A stretch of DNA of 64,000 nucleotides from Pseudomonadota bacterium. Its GTDB lineage: Bacteria > Pseudomonadota > Alphaproteobacteria > Rhizobiales > Hyphomicrobiaceae. Positions 33,879 through 43,151 of the stretch are shown here, piece by piece; position 1 is the first letter of the stretch, and every line of letters begins with the position of its first letter. Location of the stretch: contig JAFECE010000010.1 in the NCBI GenBank assembly GCA_018242295.1, positions 67,724-131,723 on the forward strand. Reading direction: 5' to 3'. The position numbers and the translations under genes were made by a program. Below the pieces are notes generated by a model. That model made no database searches. It was not told where the DNA came from and saw only the letters and a list, made by a program, of their open reading frames with translations.

Positions 33879-34997
33879 ATGAGGAAAGCACGCAAAATGA
33901 TCCCTGTTTCCCACGCCCCGGCCGCGAAAGCTAAAACAGCTCGATCGGCCGGCACCGACACCGAAAAGATCTATTGGAATGCCGTTAAGGCCCGTGACCG
34001 AAATTTCGACGGCACGTTCTTCTATTCCGTCGCAACAACGGGCGTTTATTGCCGGCCGTCGTGTGCGGCGCGGCTCGCAAACCGCGAGAATGTCGCGTTT
34101 CACGCCTCTTGCAAGGATGCGGAGCGCGCCGGTTTTCGTCCGTGCAAGCGTTGCAAGCCGAATGAGCCGTCGCTCCATGAGCGCTATGCCGCCATGGTCG
34201 CGGAAGCGTGCCAGTTGATTGCCAAGGCGGAAGAGCCACCAACGCTCGATGACTTGGCTCACACGGCGGGCCTCAGTCCGTATCACTTCCATCGGGTCTT
34301 CAAGACAATCGCTGGCGTTACGCCCAAGGCTTACGCTGTCGCGCACCGCCAGAAGCGCGTGCGCGAGAACCTGACGAAGTCCCGCTCGGTGACGGAAGCT
34401 ATCCATGAGTCGGGTTTCAATTCGAGCGGCCGCTTCTACGCTAATTCTGCTGAGGTGCTCGGTATGACGCCGACCGACTTCCGGTCGGGCGGCACGAACG
34501 CAGACATGCGTTTTGCTGTCGGCGAGTGCTCGCTTGGCTCGATCCTCGTCGCGGCCAGTGAAAAAGGTATCGCCGCAATCCTTTTCGGCGTCGATCCCGA
34601 AGAACTGGTTCATGAGCTTGAGGACCGGTTCCCCAAAGCCAACCTGATCGGCGGGGACAGTGCTTTCGAGGACGTGATGGCGAAGGTCGTCGGCTTGGTC
34701 GAAGCGCCTGAAACCGGACTTGACCTTCCCCTCGACATGCGCGGAACGGCCTTCCAGCACCGCGTCTGGGAGGCGCTCCGTGAGATTCCGGTCGGAAGCA
34801 CGGCGACCTATGCCGAGATCGCGGAGAAGATCGGAATGCCGAAGGCCGTTCGGGCGGTGGCCGCCGCCTGCGCCGCCAACAAGATTGCGGTCGCTATCCC
34901 TTGCCACCGCGTGATCCGTAATGATGGCCAGCTCTCCGGCTATCGCTGGGGCGTGGAACGCAAACGCAAGCTCATTGCGCGCGAGGCCAAATCATGA
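33879..34997 (+). CDS. ada: bifunctional Ada regulator / O6-methylguanine-DNA methyltransferase
   Basis: 372 aa from ATG 33879; ATG 33897 is possible. N-terminal Ada zinc domain with four Cys (C58, C62, C89, C92), where C58 in GVYCRPSC corresponds to E. coli Cys38 that accepts methylphosphotriester methyl groups. An AraC-type HTH follows (EACQLIAKAEEPPTLDDLAH, AEVLGMTPTDFR region). The C-terminal methyltransferase has IPCHRV (C342, equivalent to Cys321). So it can sense alkylation and activate its own operon. The next gene overlaps by ATGA. Confidence 0.92.
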   Translation: MRKARKMIPVSHAPAAKAKTARSAGTDTEKIYWNAVKARDRNFDGTFFYSVATTGVYCRPSCAARLANRENVAFHASCKDAERAGFRPCKRCKPNEPSLHERYAAMVAEACQLIAKAEEPPTLDDLAHTAGLSPYHFHRVFKTIAGVTPKAYAVAHRQKRVRENLTKSRSVTEAIHESGFNSSGRFYANSAEVLGMTPTDFRSGGTNADMRFAVGECSLGSILVAASEKGIAAILFGVDPEELVHELEDRFPKANLIGGDSAFEDVMAKVVGLVEAPETGLDLPLDMRGTAFQHRVWEALREIPVGSTATYAEIAEKIGMPKAVRAVAAACAANKIAVAIPCHRVIRNDGQLSGYRWGVERKRKLIAREAKS

Positions 34998-35728
34998 GCG
35001 CCCTCACAATGCGAAAGGCCAAAGAGCCTGGCATGGAAGCCGCCAAGGTCGATTGGCCACGCGTCGAGCAGGATCTCGACGCACAGGGCTTTGCGCGAAT
35101 GCCAGAACTTCTTCCACGCGAAACCTGCGAAGCCATCGCGGCGCTCTATGACAAAGATGCGGGTTTCCGCAGCCGGATTGTCATGGCGCGGCATGGGTTT
35201 GGGAAGGGAGAATACAAGTACTTCTCCTATCCCTTGCCGCCGTTGGTTGGAGAGCTACGGACGGCGCTCTATCCCGATCTCGCTCGCATCGCCAACCGTT
35301 GGAACATGGAGATGGGGATCGATATTCAGTATCCTAAAGCCCACGCCGACTTTCTGGAGCAGTGCCACGCGGCGGGACAGACTCGCCCGACGCCGTTGCT
35401 CCTCAAATACGAAGCCGGCGACTACAACTGTCTGCATCAGGACCTTTATGGCGACCACGTGTTTTCGCTGCAGGTTGCGATCCTCTTGTCCGAGCCAGGT
35501 CGGGATTTTGACGGCGGAGAATTCGTCTTGACCGAGCAACGCCCGCGCATGCAGTCGAGGGCGGCGGTCGTGCCACTCAAGCAGGGCGACGCCGTTGTGT
35601 TCGCGGTCCATCATCGTCCGGTGCGGGGCTCACGCGGTACATACCGTGTCAACCTCCGCCATGGCGTCAGCGAGATCCGCAGCGGCCACCGCTACACCGT
35701 CGGCATCATTTTTCACGATGCCGAATAG
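34994..35728 (+). CDS. uncharacterised 2OG-Fe(II) oxygenase in the repair operon
   Basis: 244 aa, ATG 34994 overlapping the Ada stop. A double-stranded beta-helix with HxD motif H148-x-D150 (LHQDLYGD), a distal His (H206 or H207 in AVHHRPVRG) and Arg residues at about 214/218 for 2-oxoglutarate. Extended segment GKGEYKYFSYPLPP precedes the core. It is clearly not AlkB (no RINLTFR-type end) but belongs to the prolyl-hydroxylase-like superfamily. By operon position it likely repairs alkylated DNA, RNA or protein. Confidence 0.85.
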   Translation: MSALTMRKAKEPGMEAAKVDWPRVEQDLDAQGFARMPELLPRETCEAIAALYDKDAGFRSRIVMARHGFGKGEYKYFSYPLPPLVGELRTALYPDLARIANRWNMEMGIDIQYPKAHADFLEQCHAAGQTRPTPLLLKYEAGDYNCLHQDLYGDHVFSLQVAILLSEPGRDFDGGEFVLTEQRPRMQSRAAVVPLKQGDAVVFAVHHRPVRGSRGTYRVNLRHGVSEIRSGHRYTVGIIFHDAE

Positions 35729-35756
35729 CTGAACGATTGACGGGAGAGACGATACG

Positions 35757-35942
35757 ATGCCCACCGAATTCTCCACGTGTCCCATCATCGCCACTGGGGC
35801 CGCGAAGACGGCTCTCAGCAATCTTTGCGCCCGTCATGGGGGCATCATCCTTCACGTCACCGGTTGTTGTTGCGACGGGCGCACGCCACTTTGCCGTCCC
35901 GCGCCAAACGAAAAGAGCACGAGCCATGCCGACGGCATATAA
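35757..35942 (+). pseudogene. truncated DUF779 gene
   Basis: A 61-codon frame, ATG 35757. Residues 10-46 match the N-terminal half of DUF779 (pattern IATGAA...L..RHG...H..GCCDG..P.C): ARHGGIILHVTGCCCDGRTPLC. After the Cys-rich motif the normal second half is missing; a 20-residue unrelated tail runs into the ogt start, overlapping it by 17 bases. Normal DUF779 proteins are about twice as long. I infer a deletion that joined the fragment to ogt. Confidence 0.6.
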
Positions 35943-36453
35943 GTCCATATCTTCGCCGGTGGGGACGCTGAAGCTGATTGCTAGTCCAGCAGGGCTTGTC
36001 GCGGTTCTTTGGGAAAATGACAAACCAGAGCGCGTGCGTCTTGGACAACTTCACGAAGATCTGGCTCATCCCGTCTTGCGGAAAGCGGAGACACAACTTC
36101 GTGAGTATTTCTCCGGCGACAGGAAAGAATTCTCAGTGCCGCTCGATCTCAGGGGCACTGAGTTCCAGACAAAAGTCTGGAGCACATTGTTGACGATTCC
36201 TTTTGGGCAGACGCGCAGCTATGGCGAAATCGCCCGGCAAATCGGCGTCCCCACCGGATCGCGCGCCGTCGGCGCCGCCAATGGACGCAATCCCGTATCG
36301 ATCATCGTTCCTTGCCATCGCGCCATCGGCACCAACGGTTCGCTTACGGGCTTTGCTGGCGGGCTTGAGAGGAAACGCTTCCTCTTGGACCTTGAACGCA
36401 GTGGTGGAGAACGAACGCGCGGCCAAGAAGGACAACAACGGCTTGATCTCTAG
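35926..36453 (+). CDS. ogt: methylated-DNA-[protein]-cysteine methyltransferase
   Basis: 175 aa, ATG 35926. The N-terminal RNase-H-like half is followed by the DNA-binding helices and the active-site motif VPCHRAIG (C130). FQTKVWSTLLTIPFGQTRSYGEIA is the standard motif around the arginine finger. It removes O6-alkyl groups from guanine in a suicide reaction. A second alkyltransferase besides the Ada C-domain is common. The AlkB gene follows six bases after its stop. Confidence 0.9.
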   Translation: MPTAYKSISSPVGTLKLIASPAGLVAVLWENDKPERVRLGQLHEDLAHPVLRKAETQLREYFSGDRKEFSVPLDLRGTEFQTKVWSTLLTIPFGQTRSYGEIARQIGVPTGSRAVGAANGRNPVSIIVPCHRAIGTNGSLTGFAGGLERKRFLLDLERSGGERTRGQEGQQRLDL

Positions 36454-36459
36454 GCTGAT

Positions 36460-37119
36460 ATGGCAACGTTTTCATCCGTGCCCGATCTTTTCGCCCACAG
36501 CGAGCCTTCGCGCGTCGAACTCGGCTCCGGCGCCGTACTCTTGCGAGGCTTAGCGCATGACAAGGCGGAGCACCTTTTGGAAGCCATCGAGACTGTTATC
36601 GCCGTCGCGCCTTTCCGGAATTTCGTGACGCCCGGCGGGCATACGATGTCCGTGGCGATGAGCAATTGCGGCAACGCTGGCTGGGTGTCGGACCGGCGCG
36701 GCTATCGCTACGACCCTCTCGACCCCTCGACACAAATGCCCTGGCCCGCGATGCCCGATGTGTTCACGGAGTTGGCGCGCCGCGCGGCCGCCGAGGCGGG
36801 ATTTGACGGCTTCGCGCCCGACGCCTGCCTGATCAACCGCTATGATCCCGGCACGCGCCTCACGCTGCATCAGGACCGGAACGAGCGAAACTTTGGAGCG
36901 CCGATCGTATCGGTCTCACTTGGGCTACCGGCCAAGTTTCTGTTCGGCGGCTTGACGCGTACGGACAAAGTATTGCGCCTCACGCTCGAACACGGCGACG
37001 TCGTTGTGTGGGGCGGCCCGTCCCGCCTTGCATTCCACGGTGTCGATATACTGAAGGACGGTGTGCATCCTGCTACCGGCCGTTGCCGCATCAATCTGAC
37101 GTTCCGTGAGGCGTTGTGA
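36460..37119 (+). CDS. alkB: AlkB DNA/RNA oxidative demethylase
   Basis: 219 aa. H137 and D139 in LHQDRNE plus H193 (AFHGV) give the Fe ligands; R210 and R216 in CRINLTFR bind 2-oxoglutarate, as in E. coli AlkB (219 vs 216 aa). The nucleotide-recognition lid with FRNFVTPGGHTMSVAMSNCG is present. It removes methyl groups from 1-meA and 3-meC. Last gene of the Ada operon. Confidence 0.92.
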   Translation: MATFSSVPDLFAHSEPSRVELGSGAVLLRGLAHDKAEHLLEAIETVIAVAPFRNFVTPGGHTMSVAMSNCGNAGWVSDRRGYRYDPLDPSTQMPWPAMPDVFTELARRAAAEAGFDGFAPDACLINRYDPGTRLTLHQDRNERNFGAPIVSVSLGLPAKFLFGGLTRTDKVLRLTLEHGDVVVWGGPSRLAFHGVDILKDGVHPATGRCRINLTFREAL

Positions 37120-37506
37120 GAGCGAGAAAGAAGTTCCTCGGCTTGAAAAACGATGGCGGATTTGCCGACAACTTAAAATTCAGGGGCAGAGAAATCTAAG
37201 AGAACGTCGGGGACTTCCGATTTTTCGGCAATACGTCTACGCGCGGCACAAGCGGAACTCTGTCGCTGTCAGGTCGTCGATCCAAAAAATGTCGCCGACC
37301 ACGTCCGATTAGTGGCAAGAGCTACCTAAGTTTCAACCTCAGAATTTAGTCAAATTTTCGCCGACCGCGGAGATGGCCGATAACCGGCAGTCAAGAACGG
37401 AGATGATATTCCACATTCGGGCGCTCTGTTGCAGCACGGAAATTCAGCGCTGCTCTCTGGCTCAAGAAACTGGTGTGTATGCTGATCAATATATGGGTAG
37501 CTGCAT
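37120..37506. other. gene-free stretch before the DUF3141 operon
   Basis: About 390 bases without a supported gene. Base composition becomes more AT-rich around 37320-37350 (CAGAATTTAGTCAAATTTTCG), which is a candidate promoter area for the following operon. Confidence 0.4.
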
Positions 37507-39759
37507 ATGCCTGATCCAGAGATTGCGTCCGGCCGTGACACGCGTGTCCTATCGCCCTTCGCTTTGGCTCAGGACGCTTGGACATATTCGATTGATGCTT
37601 GGCAGCGGAGCGTCCTTTTCCTCGATGCGCTTGAGCAGAGAAGCTCGCGCTACTATGAGCATGCCGCTAAATCCGCGCCGCATGTTCTGAAGTTTGCGTG
37701 CGAGCTTTTGGTCGACGGCCGCAAATTGCCGAGGCCCGTGAATTACGGGCTCGTGCGCATCGTCCCGTCTGAGAAAGATAAGCCGGACAAGCATAAGCGG
37801 CCGTTCGTGATTGTGGACCCGAGGGCCGGGCATGGGCCCGGCATTGGAGGGTTCAAGCCGCAGAGCGAGATCGGTGTGGCGATGAAGGCAGGACATCCTT
37901 GCTACTTCATCGGCTTTCTTCCTGACCCGGTTCCGGGCCAGACCATTGCGGATATCGCCAACGCGGAAGCTGTTTTTCTCGAGCACGTGATCAATCTTCA
38001 CCCGGATGCCGATGGCAAGCCTGCCGTGATCGGAAATTGCCAAGCGGGTTGGGCTGTCATGATGCTCGCAGCGGAACGACCTGAACTTTTTGGTCCGCTC
38101 ATCCTAGCCGGATCACCTCTATCGTATTGGGCCGGCGTGCCGAAGCAGAATCCGATGCGCTATACCGCCGGTATGCTCGGCGGTACCTGGATCACCGCAC
38201 TTCTCGGAGACGCCGGAAACGGCAAGTTCGACGGCGCGTGGCTCGTCTCGAATTTCGAGAACCTCAATCCGGCGAATACTCTTTGGACGAAACACTACAA
38301 TCTGTATTCCAATATCGATAGCGAGACGCCGCGGTATCTGGACTTCGAGCAGTGGTGGGGCGGACATGTCCTGCTGAACGCCGGCGAAATACAATTCATC
38401 ACTGATGAGTTGTTCGTTGGAAACAAGCTCTCGTCAGCAGAGATCACGTCCTCCAACGGTACGCGCATAGACCTTCGCAACATCCGCTCGCCGATTGTCG
38501 TCTTTTGCTCCGAGGCGGACAACATTACACCGCCACCTCAGGCACTCGATTGGATTCTTGATCTCTACGACAGCGTCGACGATATCCGCGCCCACGGGCA
38601 GACGATTGTTTACTCCGTGCACGAGTCTATCGGACATCTCGGCATCTTCGTTTCAGGCTCGGTCGCCAAGAAGGAGCATGATGAATTCGCGAGCAATATC
38701 GACTTGATCGATGCTTTGCCGCCTGGGCTCTATGAAGCCGTGATGACACCCAAAGACGGGACAGACCCAGCCGCCAATCTTATTGTTGGCGACTACCTCG
38801 TTCGATTTGAAGCCCGCTCTTTGGATGACATCCGTGCGCTGGGTGACAACAGCGTGGAAGTTGATCGCGAGTTTGCCGCTGTAGCGCGTGTCTCAGAAAT
38901 CAATCTCGGGCTGTACCGCACGTTTCTTCAGCCTTGGGTCAAAATGTGGGCGAACGAGAGCACAGCCGAATGTATGCGCAGGTTTCATCCGTTGCGAATG
39001 CAGTATGAGATTTTTTCGGATGCTAATCCGCTCCTGAAGCCTCTCTTGTCCAATGTCGCGTTTGTCCAGGAAAACCGCCAACTGGTCCCGGAAGGCAATA
39101 TTCTCTGGCAGGCTCAGGAACGATGGAGCAACTGGCTCATTGAAGGGCTCGATGCGTACCGCGACCTTCGCGATAACGCGATGGAGGCGTGGTTCCATGC
39201 TTTTTACGGTTCGCCGCTTCTACAGGCTCTCGTTGGGCTCAGAGCCTCCCGCGACAATCCTCGTCATAGGCCGGGTGATGATCCTGCCCACCTTGCGCTG
39301 GTTGGCGAAAAAATTGCGGATCTCAAGAACCGAATGTCTGATGGTGGTCCGCGAGAAGCCGTTATCCGCGCGCTGATCTATGCCCGCATGCCGGACGGAA
39401 TCGTGGATGAGCGCGGGTTCAATCTTCTCCGCCGCATGCGAGAGGAGACCGGCAAAGGCATGTCCCTCGCCACATTCAAGCAGATCCTGCGAGAGCAATT
39501 TCTGATGCTGTTGCTGGACGAGCGCCGCGCCATCGATGCAATTCCAATCATGCTTGCGAGAAATCCGGACCTTGCGTCCCGGATGAAGGGAAAGTTCGAT
39601 CGCATGATCGAGCTGGTTGGCGTTCATAGCAAATTGGCGCGGACCCGGCTGACGGAAATCGAGGCGATTTTCGAAAACGACGACTCTCGGATTTCTCCTT
39701 CAAAGCAAACAGGCGCCGGCCCGTCCGACGCAACGGCTAGGGTTCCGAAACACCACTGA
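37507..39759 (+). CDS. DUF3141 protein (PhaC-like alpha/beta hydrolase)
   Basis: 750 aa. An alpha/beta hydrolase core similar to polyhydroxyalkanoate synthases: PFVIVDPRAGHGPGIGGFK, then the nucleophile region VIGNCQAGWAVM, where Cys in GNCQAG occupies the lipase-box position as in PhaC, and later SPIVVFCSEADNITPP (Asp) and VHESIGHLGIF (His) completing a triad. A long C-terminal part (from about residue 450) is helical and unique to DUF3141. The following three genes (Pta, AckA, FabI) form an operon with it. The role is unknown, and a link with acyl-CoA or PHB turnover is inference. Confidence 0.88.
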   Translation: MPDPEIASGRDTRVLSPFALAQDAWTYSIDAWQRSVLFLDALEQRSSRYYEHAAKSAPHVLKFACELLVDGRKLPRPVNYGLVRIVPSEKDKPDKHKRPFVIVDPRAGHGPGIGGFKPQSEIGVAMKAGHPCYFIGFLPDPVPGQTIADIANAEAVFLEHVINLHPDADGKPAVIGNCQAGWAVMMLAAERPELFGPLILAGSPLSYWAGVPKQNPMRYTAGMLGGTWITALLGDAGNGKFDGAWLVSNFENLNPANTLWTKHYNLYSNIDSETPRYLDFEQWWGGHVLLNAGEIQFITDELFVGNKLSSAEITSSNGTRIDLRNIRSPIVVFCSEADNITPPPQALDWILDLYDSVDDIRAHGQTIVYSVHESIGHLGIFVSGSVAKKEHDEFASNIDLIDALPPGLYEAVMTPKDGTDPAANLIVGDYLVRFEARSLDDIRALGDNSVEVDREFAAVARVSEINLGLYRTFLQPWVKMWANESTAECMRRFHPLRMQYEIFSDANPLLKPLLSNVAFVQENRQLVPEGNILWQAQERWSNWLIEGLDAYRDLRDNAMEAWFHAFYGSPLLQALVGLRASRDNPRHRPGDDPAHLALVGEKIADLKNRMSDGGPREAVIRALIYARMPDGIVDERGFNLLRRMREETGKGMSLATFKQILREQFLMLLLDERRAIDAIPIMLARNPDLASRMKGKFDRMIELVGVHSKLARTRLTEIEAIFENDDSRISPSKQTGAGPSDATARVPKHH

Positions 39760-39804
39760 ATAGCTGCATGGTCGTCGGCGGAATCATTTCTGAGGAGAGC
39801 CAAA

Positions 39805-40764
39805 ATGGCGAATGCCGCCGTCTCGGAATTACATAGTCACGAGAAATATGAACGGCTCGTCGCGGCTGCCCAACGCCTTCCGGCGCTTCGGACGGCGGTG
39901 GCGCATCCTTGCGATGCGTCCTCTCTCCGGGGCGCGCTCGAAGCAGCCGACGCGGGATTGATTAAGCCGATCCTCATCGGCCCCAAAAATAAAATTACCG
40001 AGGTCGCCAGGGAGATTGGCGCGGATCTGAGCGGTGTAGAGCTGATCGATGTCCCGCACAGTCAGGCAGCCGCGGAGAAAGCCGTTGAGATCGTTCGTGC
40101 CGGGAAGGCGGAGTTGCTCATGAAGGGCAGCCTTCACTCCGACGAACTGCTGGGTGCGGTGACGAACCGGGAGAGCGGACTTCGAACGGGGCGGCGCATC
40201 AGTCACGTGTTTGTAATGGATGTTCCCAATCATCCGCACACATTATTTATTACGGACGCTGCCGTGAACATTGCGCCCGATCTCATGGCGAAGCGCGATA
40301 TCGTGCAGAACGCAATAGATCTTTACGCCGGTCTCGGCCTCGGCAAGCCGAAGGTCGCAATTCTCTCTGCCGTTGAGACGGTTTCTCCCGCCATTCCCTC
40401 AACGATCGATGCAGCTGCGCTCTGCAAGATGGCTGATCGTGGGCAGATCACGGGTGGTGAGCTTGATGGACCTCTCGCATTCGACAATGCCATTAGCCCA
40501 ACCGCCGCAGGCATCAAGGGCATCAAGTCGCCGGTTGCGGGACAAGCACAGATCCTGGTCGTTCCGGATCTCGAAGCCGGCAACATGCTCGCCAAGAACC
40601 TCACTTTCATCTCGAACGCGGATGCAGCCGGAATCGTTCTTGGTGCGAGGGTGCCGATCATTCTGACTTCACGTGCCGACGCTGTTCGCGCGCGCATGGC
40701 TTCTTGCGCCGTGGCTATGCTTCTTGCCCACAGCCGGCGGGCGACCGCCCCAATCAAGGCCTAG
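39805..40764 (+). CDS. phosphate acetyl/butyryltransferase
   Basis: 319 aa. Pta/Ptb fold: IKPILIGPKNKI, HVFVMDVPNHPHTLFITDAAVNI, TVSPAIPSTIDAA, GELDGPLAFDNAISP and LVVPDLEAGNMLAKNLTFISNADAAGIVLGA. This single-domain size fits phosphotransacetylase/phosphotransbutyrylase rather than the long E. coli Pta. It swaps CoA for phosphate on an acyl group; the acetate kinase three bases downstream then makes ATP. Gap to the kinase is four bases. Confidence 0.9.
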   Translation: MANAAVSELHSHEKYERLVAAAQRLPALRTAVAHPCDASSLRGALEAADAGLIKPILIGPKNKITEVAREIGADLSGVELIDVPHSQAAAEKAVEIVRAGKAELLMKGSLHSDELLGAVTNRESGLRTGRRISHVFVMDVPNHPHTLFITDAAVNIAPDLMAKRDIVQNAIDLYAGLGLGKPKVAILSAVETVSPAIPSTIDAAALCKMADRGQITGGELDGPLAFDNAISPTAAGIKGIKSPVAGQAQILVVPDLEAGNMLAKNLTFISNADAAGIVLGARVPIILTSRADAVRARMASCAVAMLLAHSRRATAPIKA

Positions 40765-40767
40765 CCG

Positions 40768-41982
40768 ATGCCCGAAACGATCTTGGTGGTGAATGCCGGC
40801 AGCTCAAGCATCAAGTTTCAGCTGTTTGCCATCGGACAGGGCGACCAGCTCGACCGGCGCCTCAAGGGTCAGATCGAAGGTATTGGAACACGGCCACGAT
40901 TGTCGGCGCGCGACGCGAACGGTGCAAGTGCGGTCGACGAGTCATGGAGCCCGGATGAAGTCGGTGAATTGTCCGATGCGCTCGACAGGCTTGTGGTATT
41001 CCTGCGCAATTATGTTGGAAGGTTACCCGTTGCGATCGGTCATCGGGTCGTACATGGCGGTCCGGACTTTGTCGAACCGACGACGGTCACTGGCCGCATC
41101 ATCGATCGCCTTCAACGTTTAATTCCGCTCGCTCCGCTGCATCAACCGAACAACCTCGCGCCGATGAAAATCGTTCTGGAGCGGCAACCCCAACTCTTGC
41201 AGGTCGCCTGCTTCGATACTGCCTTTCACAGAGGTCATCCCGAAATTGCCGATCGCTATGCGATTCCGGAAAATCTCTACAAGGAAGGCGTGCGGAGATA
41301 TGGCTTTCACGGGCTGTCGTATGAGTACATTGCGATGCGGCTCCGTGAAGTGGCGCCGGAAATCGCCGACGGGCGAGTCGTCGCGGCTCATCTCGGCAGC
41401 GGAGCCTCGATGTGCGCACTGTCGGCCGGGAAAAGCATCGAGAGCACTATGGGATTCACTGCGCTCGATGGTCTGCCGATGGGCACGCGGCCGGGTCAGT
41501 TGGATGCCGGGATTGTGCTTTATCTCATAAATGAGAAAGGCATGACCACGAAGAAGGTCGAGCACTTTCTCTATCACGACTGCGGTCTCAAAGGTCTCTC
41601 CGGCATCAGCAACGACGTCCGCGATCTGCTCGCGAACTCCGATCCGCGAGCCAAGTTGGCCCTCGATTATTTCACGTATCGCATCGCGCTCTTTGTGGGT
41701 CTGCTTGCAGCCGCACTGGGCGGGATCGATTCCCTCGTTTTCACCGCAGGTATCGGGGAGAATGCTCCTACAATTCGCCAAGCCGTTACCGATCGCCTGT
41801 CGTGGCTTGGCGTTGAGCTTTCCAAAGCTGCCAACGAAAAAAACGAACTGCGCATTTCGAGTAAAGGGTCGCGCGTCGCCTGCTATGTCGTCCCGACCGA
41901 CGAGGAACTTATGATCGCCAAGCACACGCTCGGGGTATTGCGAAAGTCTGCCTCAGAGCAGCTCAAGGAGAAGCGGGCATGA
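40768..41982 (+). CDS. ackA: acetate kinase
   Basis: 404 aa. ASKHA motifs: LVVNAGSSSIKFQLF, RVVHGG, LAPLHQPNNLAPMKI, ACFDTAFH, YGFHGLSY, AAHLGSGASMCA, and phosphate motif GLPMGTRPGQLDAGI and TAGIGENAP. All consistent with AckA (ATP:acetate phosphotransferase). With Pta it gives acetyl-CoA + ADP to acetate + ATP, or the reverse. FabI starts within the stop codon (ATGA). Confidence 0.92.
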   Translation: MPETILVVNAGSSSIKFQLFAIGQGDQLDRRLKGQIEGIGTRPRLSARDANGASAVDESWSPDEVGELSDALDRLVVFLRNYVGRLPVAIGHRVVHGGPDFVEPTTVTGRIIDRLQRLIPLAPLHQPNNLAPMKIVLERQPQLLQVACFDTAFHRGHPEIADRYAIPENLYKEGVRRYGFHGLSYEYIAMRLREVAPEIADGRVVAAHLGSGASMCALSAGKSIESTMGFTALDGLPMGTRPGQLDAGIVLYLINEKGMTTKKVEHFLYHDCGLKGLSGISNDVRDLLANSDPRAKLALDYFTYRIALFVGLLAAALGGIDSLVFTAGIGENAPTIRQAVTDRLSWLGVELSKAANEKNELRISSKGSRVACYVVPTDEELMIAKHTLGVLRKSASEQLKEKRA

Positions 41983-42761
41983 TCGATGTCTCGTCGCTGA
42001 ACCTGCTCAAGGGTAAGAAGGCGCTTGTTACCGGCATAGCCAACGATCAATCCATCGCGTGGGGATGCGCCAAGGCATTCCAGGCTTTTGGTGCGGATAT
42101 CGCCATCACCTATCTCAACGATAAAGCCAAACGTCACGTCGAACCTTTGGCTCGTGAAGTCGGGGCATCGATCTTTGTGCCGCTCGATCTTCAACAGGAC
42201 GGCCAACTGGAGAGCGTATTCGAAAAAATAGAGAAGACATGGGGTAAACTCGATCTCTGCCTTCACTCGATCGCATACGCGCCAAAGGATGATTTGCAGC
42301 GGCGCGTCGTCGATTGCTCCAAGGACGGCTTCCTCAGCGCGATGGAGATCTCGTGCTGGTCCTTCATACGAATGGCCAAACTCGCCGAGCCCCTGATGAA
42401 GTCCGGCGGGGCATTGTTCACGATGACCTATTACGGCTCGCAAATGGTGGTCGAGAACTACAATCTTATGGGGCCCGTAAAAGCTGCTCTTGAATCAGCG
42501 ACACGGTATTTGGCCGCCGAGCTTGGCCCGAAGGGAATTAGAGTCCATGCGATATCGCCCGGTCCACTGAAGACGCGCGCGGCATCCGGCATTACGGAAT
42601 TTGATCAGCTTCTTCAAAAAGCGCAGTCGAAGGCGCCAAGCCGCAGCTTGGTATCCATCGACGATGTCGGAGTGGCCGTTGCGTTTCTGGGGACGGATGC
42701 AGCGAAGTTGATCACTGGCGAGACGATGTACATCGACGGAGGATACCATATCATCGATTAG
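41979..42761 (+). CDS. fabI: enoyl-[acyl-carrier-protein] reductase, FabI type
   Basis: 260 aa; ATG 41979 overlaps the acetate kinase stop. GIANDQSIAWG nucleotide motif, LHSIAYAP, and the FabI catalytic Y-x6-K pattern (YNLMGPVK) with a second Tyr in TYYGSQ. C-terminal GETMYIDGGYHI is typical. Usually an essential fatty-acid synthesis enzyme; here embedded in an acetate/CoA operon, so it may be a paralogue with a dedicated role rather than the only FabI. Confidence 0.9.
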   Translation: MIDVSSLNLLKGKKALVTGIANDQSIAWGCAKAFQAFGADIAITYLNDKAKRHVEPLAREVGASIFVPLDLQQDGQLESVFEKIEKTWGKLDLCLHSIAYAPKDDLQRRVVDCSKDGFLSAMEISCWSFIRMAKLAEPLMKSGGALFTMTYYGSQMVVENYNLMGPVKAALESATRYLAAELGPKGIRVHAISPGPLKTRAASGITEFDQLLQKAQSKAPSRSLVSIDDVGVAVAFLGTDAAKLITGETMYIDGGYHIID

Positions 42762-42803
42762 CCCAAACGTGATGCCCCTCGAAGATCCCAATGGGAGGCA
42801 AAT

Positions 42804-43058
42804 ATGAGCATGCCAAAAAAGATCGGCCTGGTCGTTCTTGGAGCGATTGCCCTCGTAGCGGGTGTCGTTGTCTGGAAGTATGCTACGGTGACGATGACCT
42901 CTCTGGTCGAGAACGCGTGGTGCTCGACAATGGAGAAAGCGGAGGTGTGCCACTTTCGTGGTTACCAGCACTTCCTAATCTGGACGATAATCGGGATCAC
43001 GAATTTGTTTATCCTTGGCTTGCTCTTTGATCGGATCCGCGATCACTACTCTCGTTGA
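42804..43058 (+). CDS. small two-helix membrane protein
   Basis: 84 aa; GGGAGG (42793-42798) precedes ATG 42804. Two hydrophobic segments (about residues 7-27 and 55-75) flank a polar region with two Cys (WCSTMEKAEVC). It begins 42 bases after fabI and may be the last gene of that operon. Function unknown. Confidence 0.65.
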   Translation: MSMPKKIGLVVLGAIALVAGVVVWKYATVTMTSLVENAWCSTMEKAEVCHFRGYQHFLIWTIIGITNLFILGLLFDRIRDHYSR

Positions 43059-43151
43059 CGAAGCAGTTGGTCTAGCAGTTCCCGGAACTGCTATATGAAG
43101 GAAGGCAGGTAAATTTCCTCCGCTTCATCCAATAATGACCTAGGGAACCTC

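Noticed and set aside
33510-34907. Long minus-strand frame antisense to ada
   Set aside because: Arg/Ser/Pro-rich translation typical of an antisense shadow in GC-rich DNA, while the plus strand encodes an unambiguous Ada.
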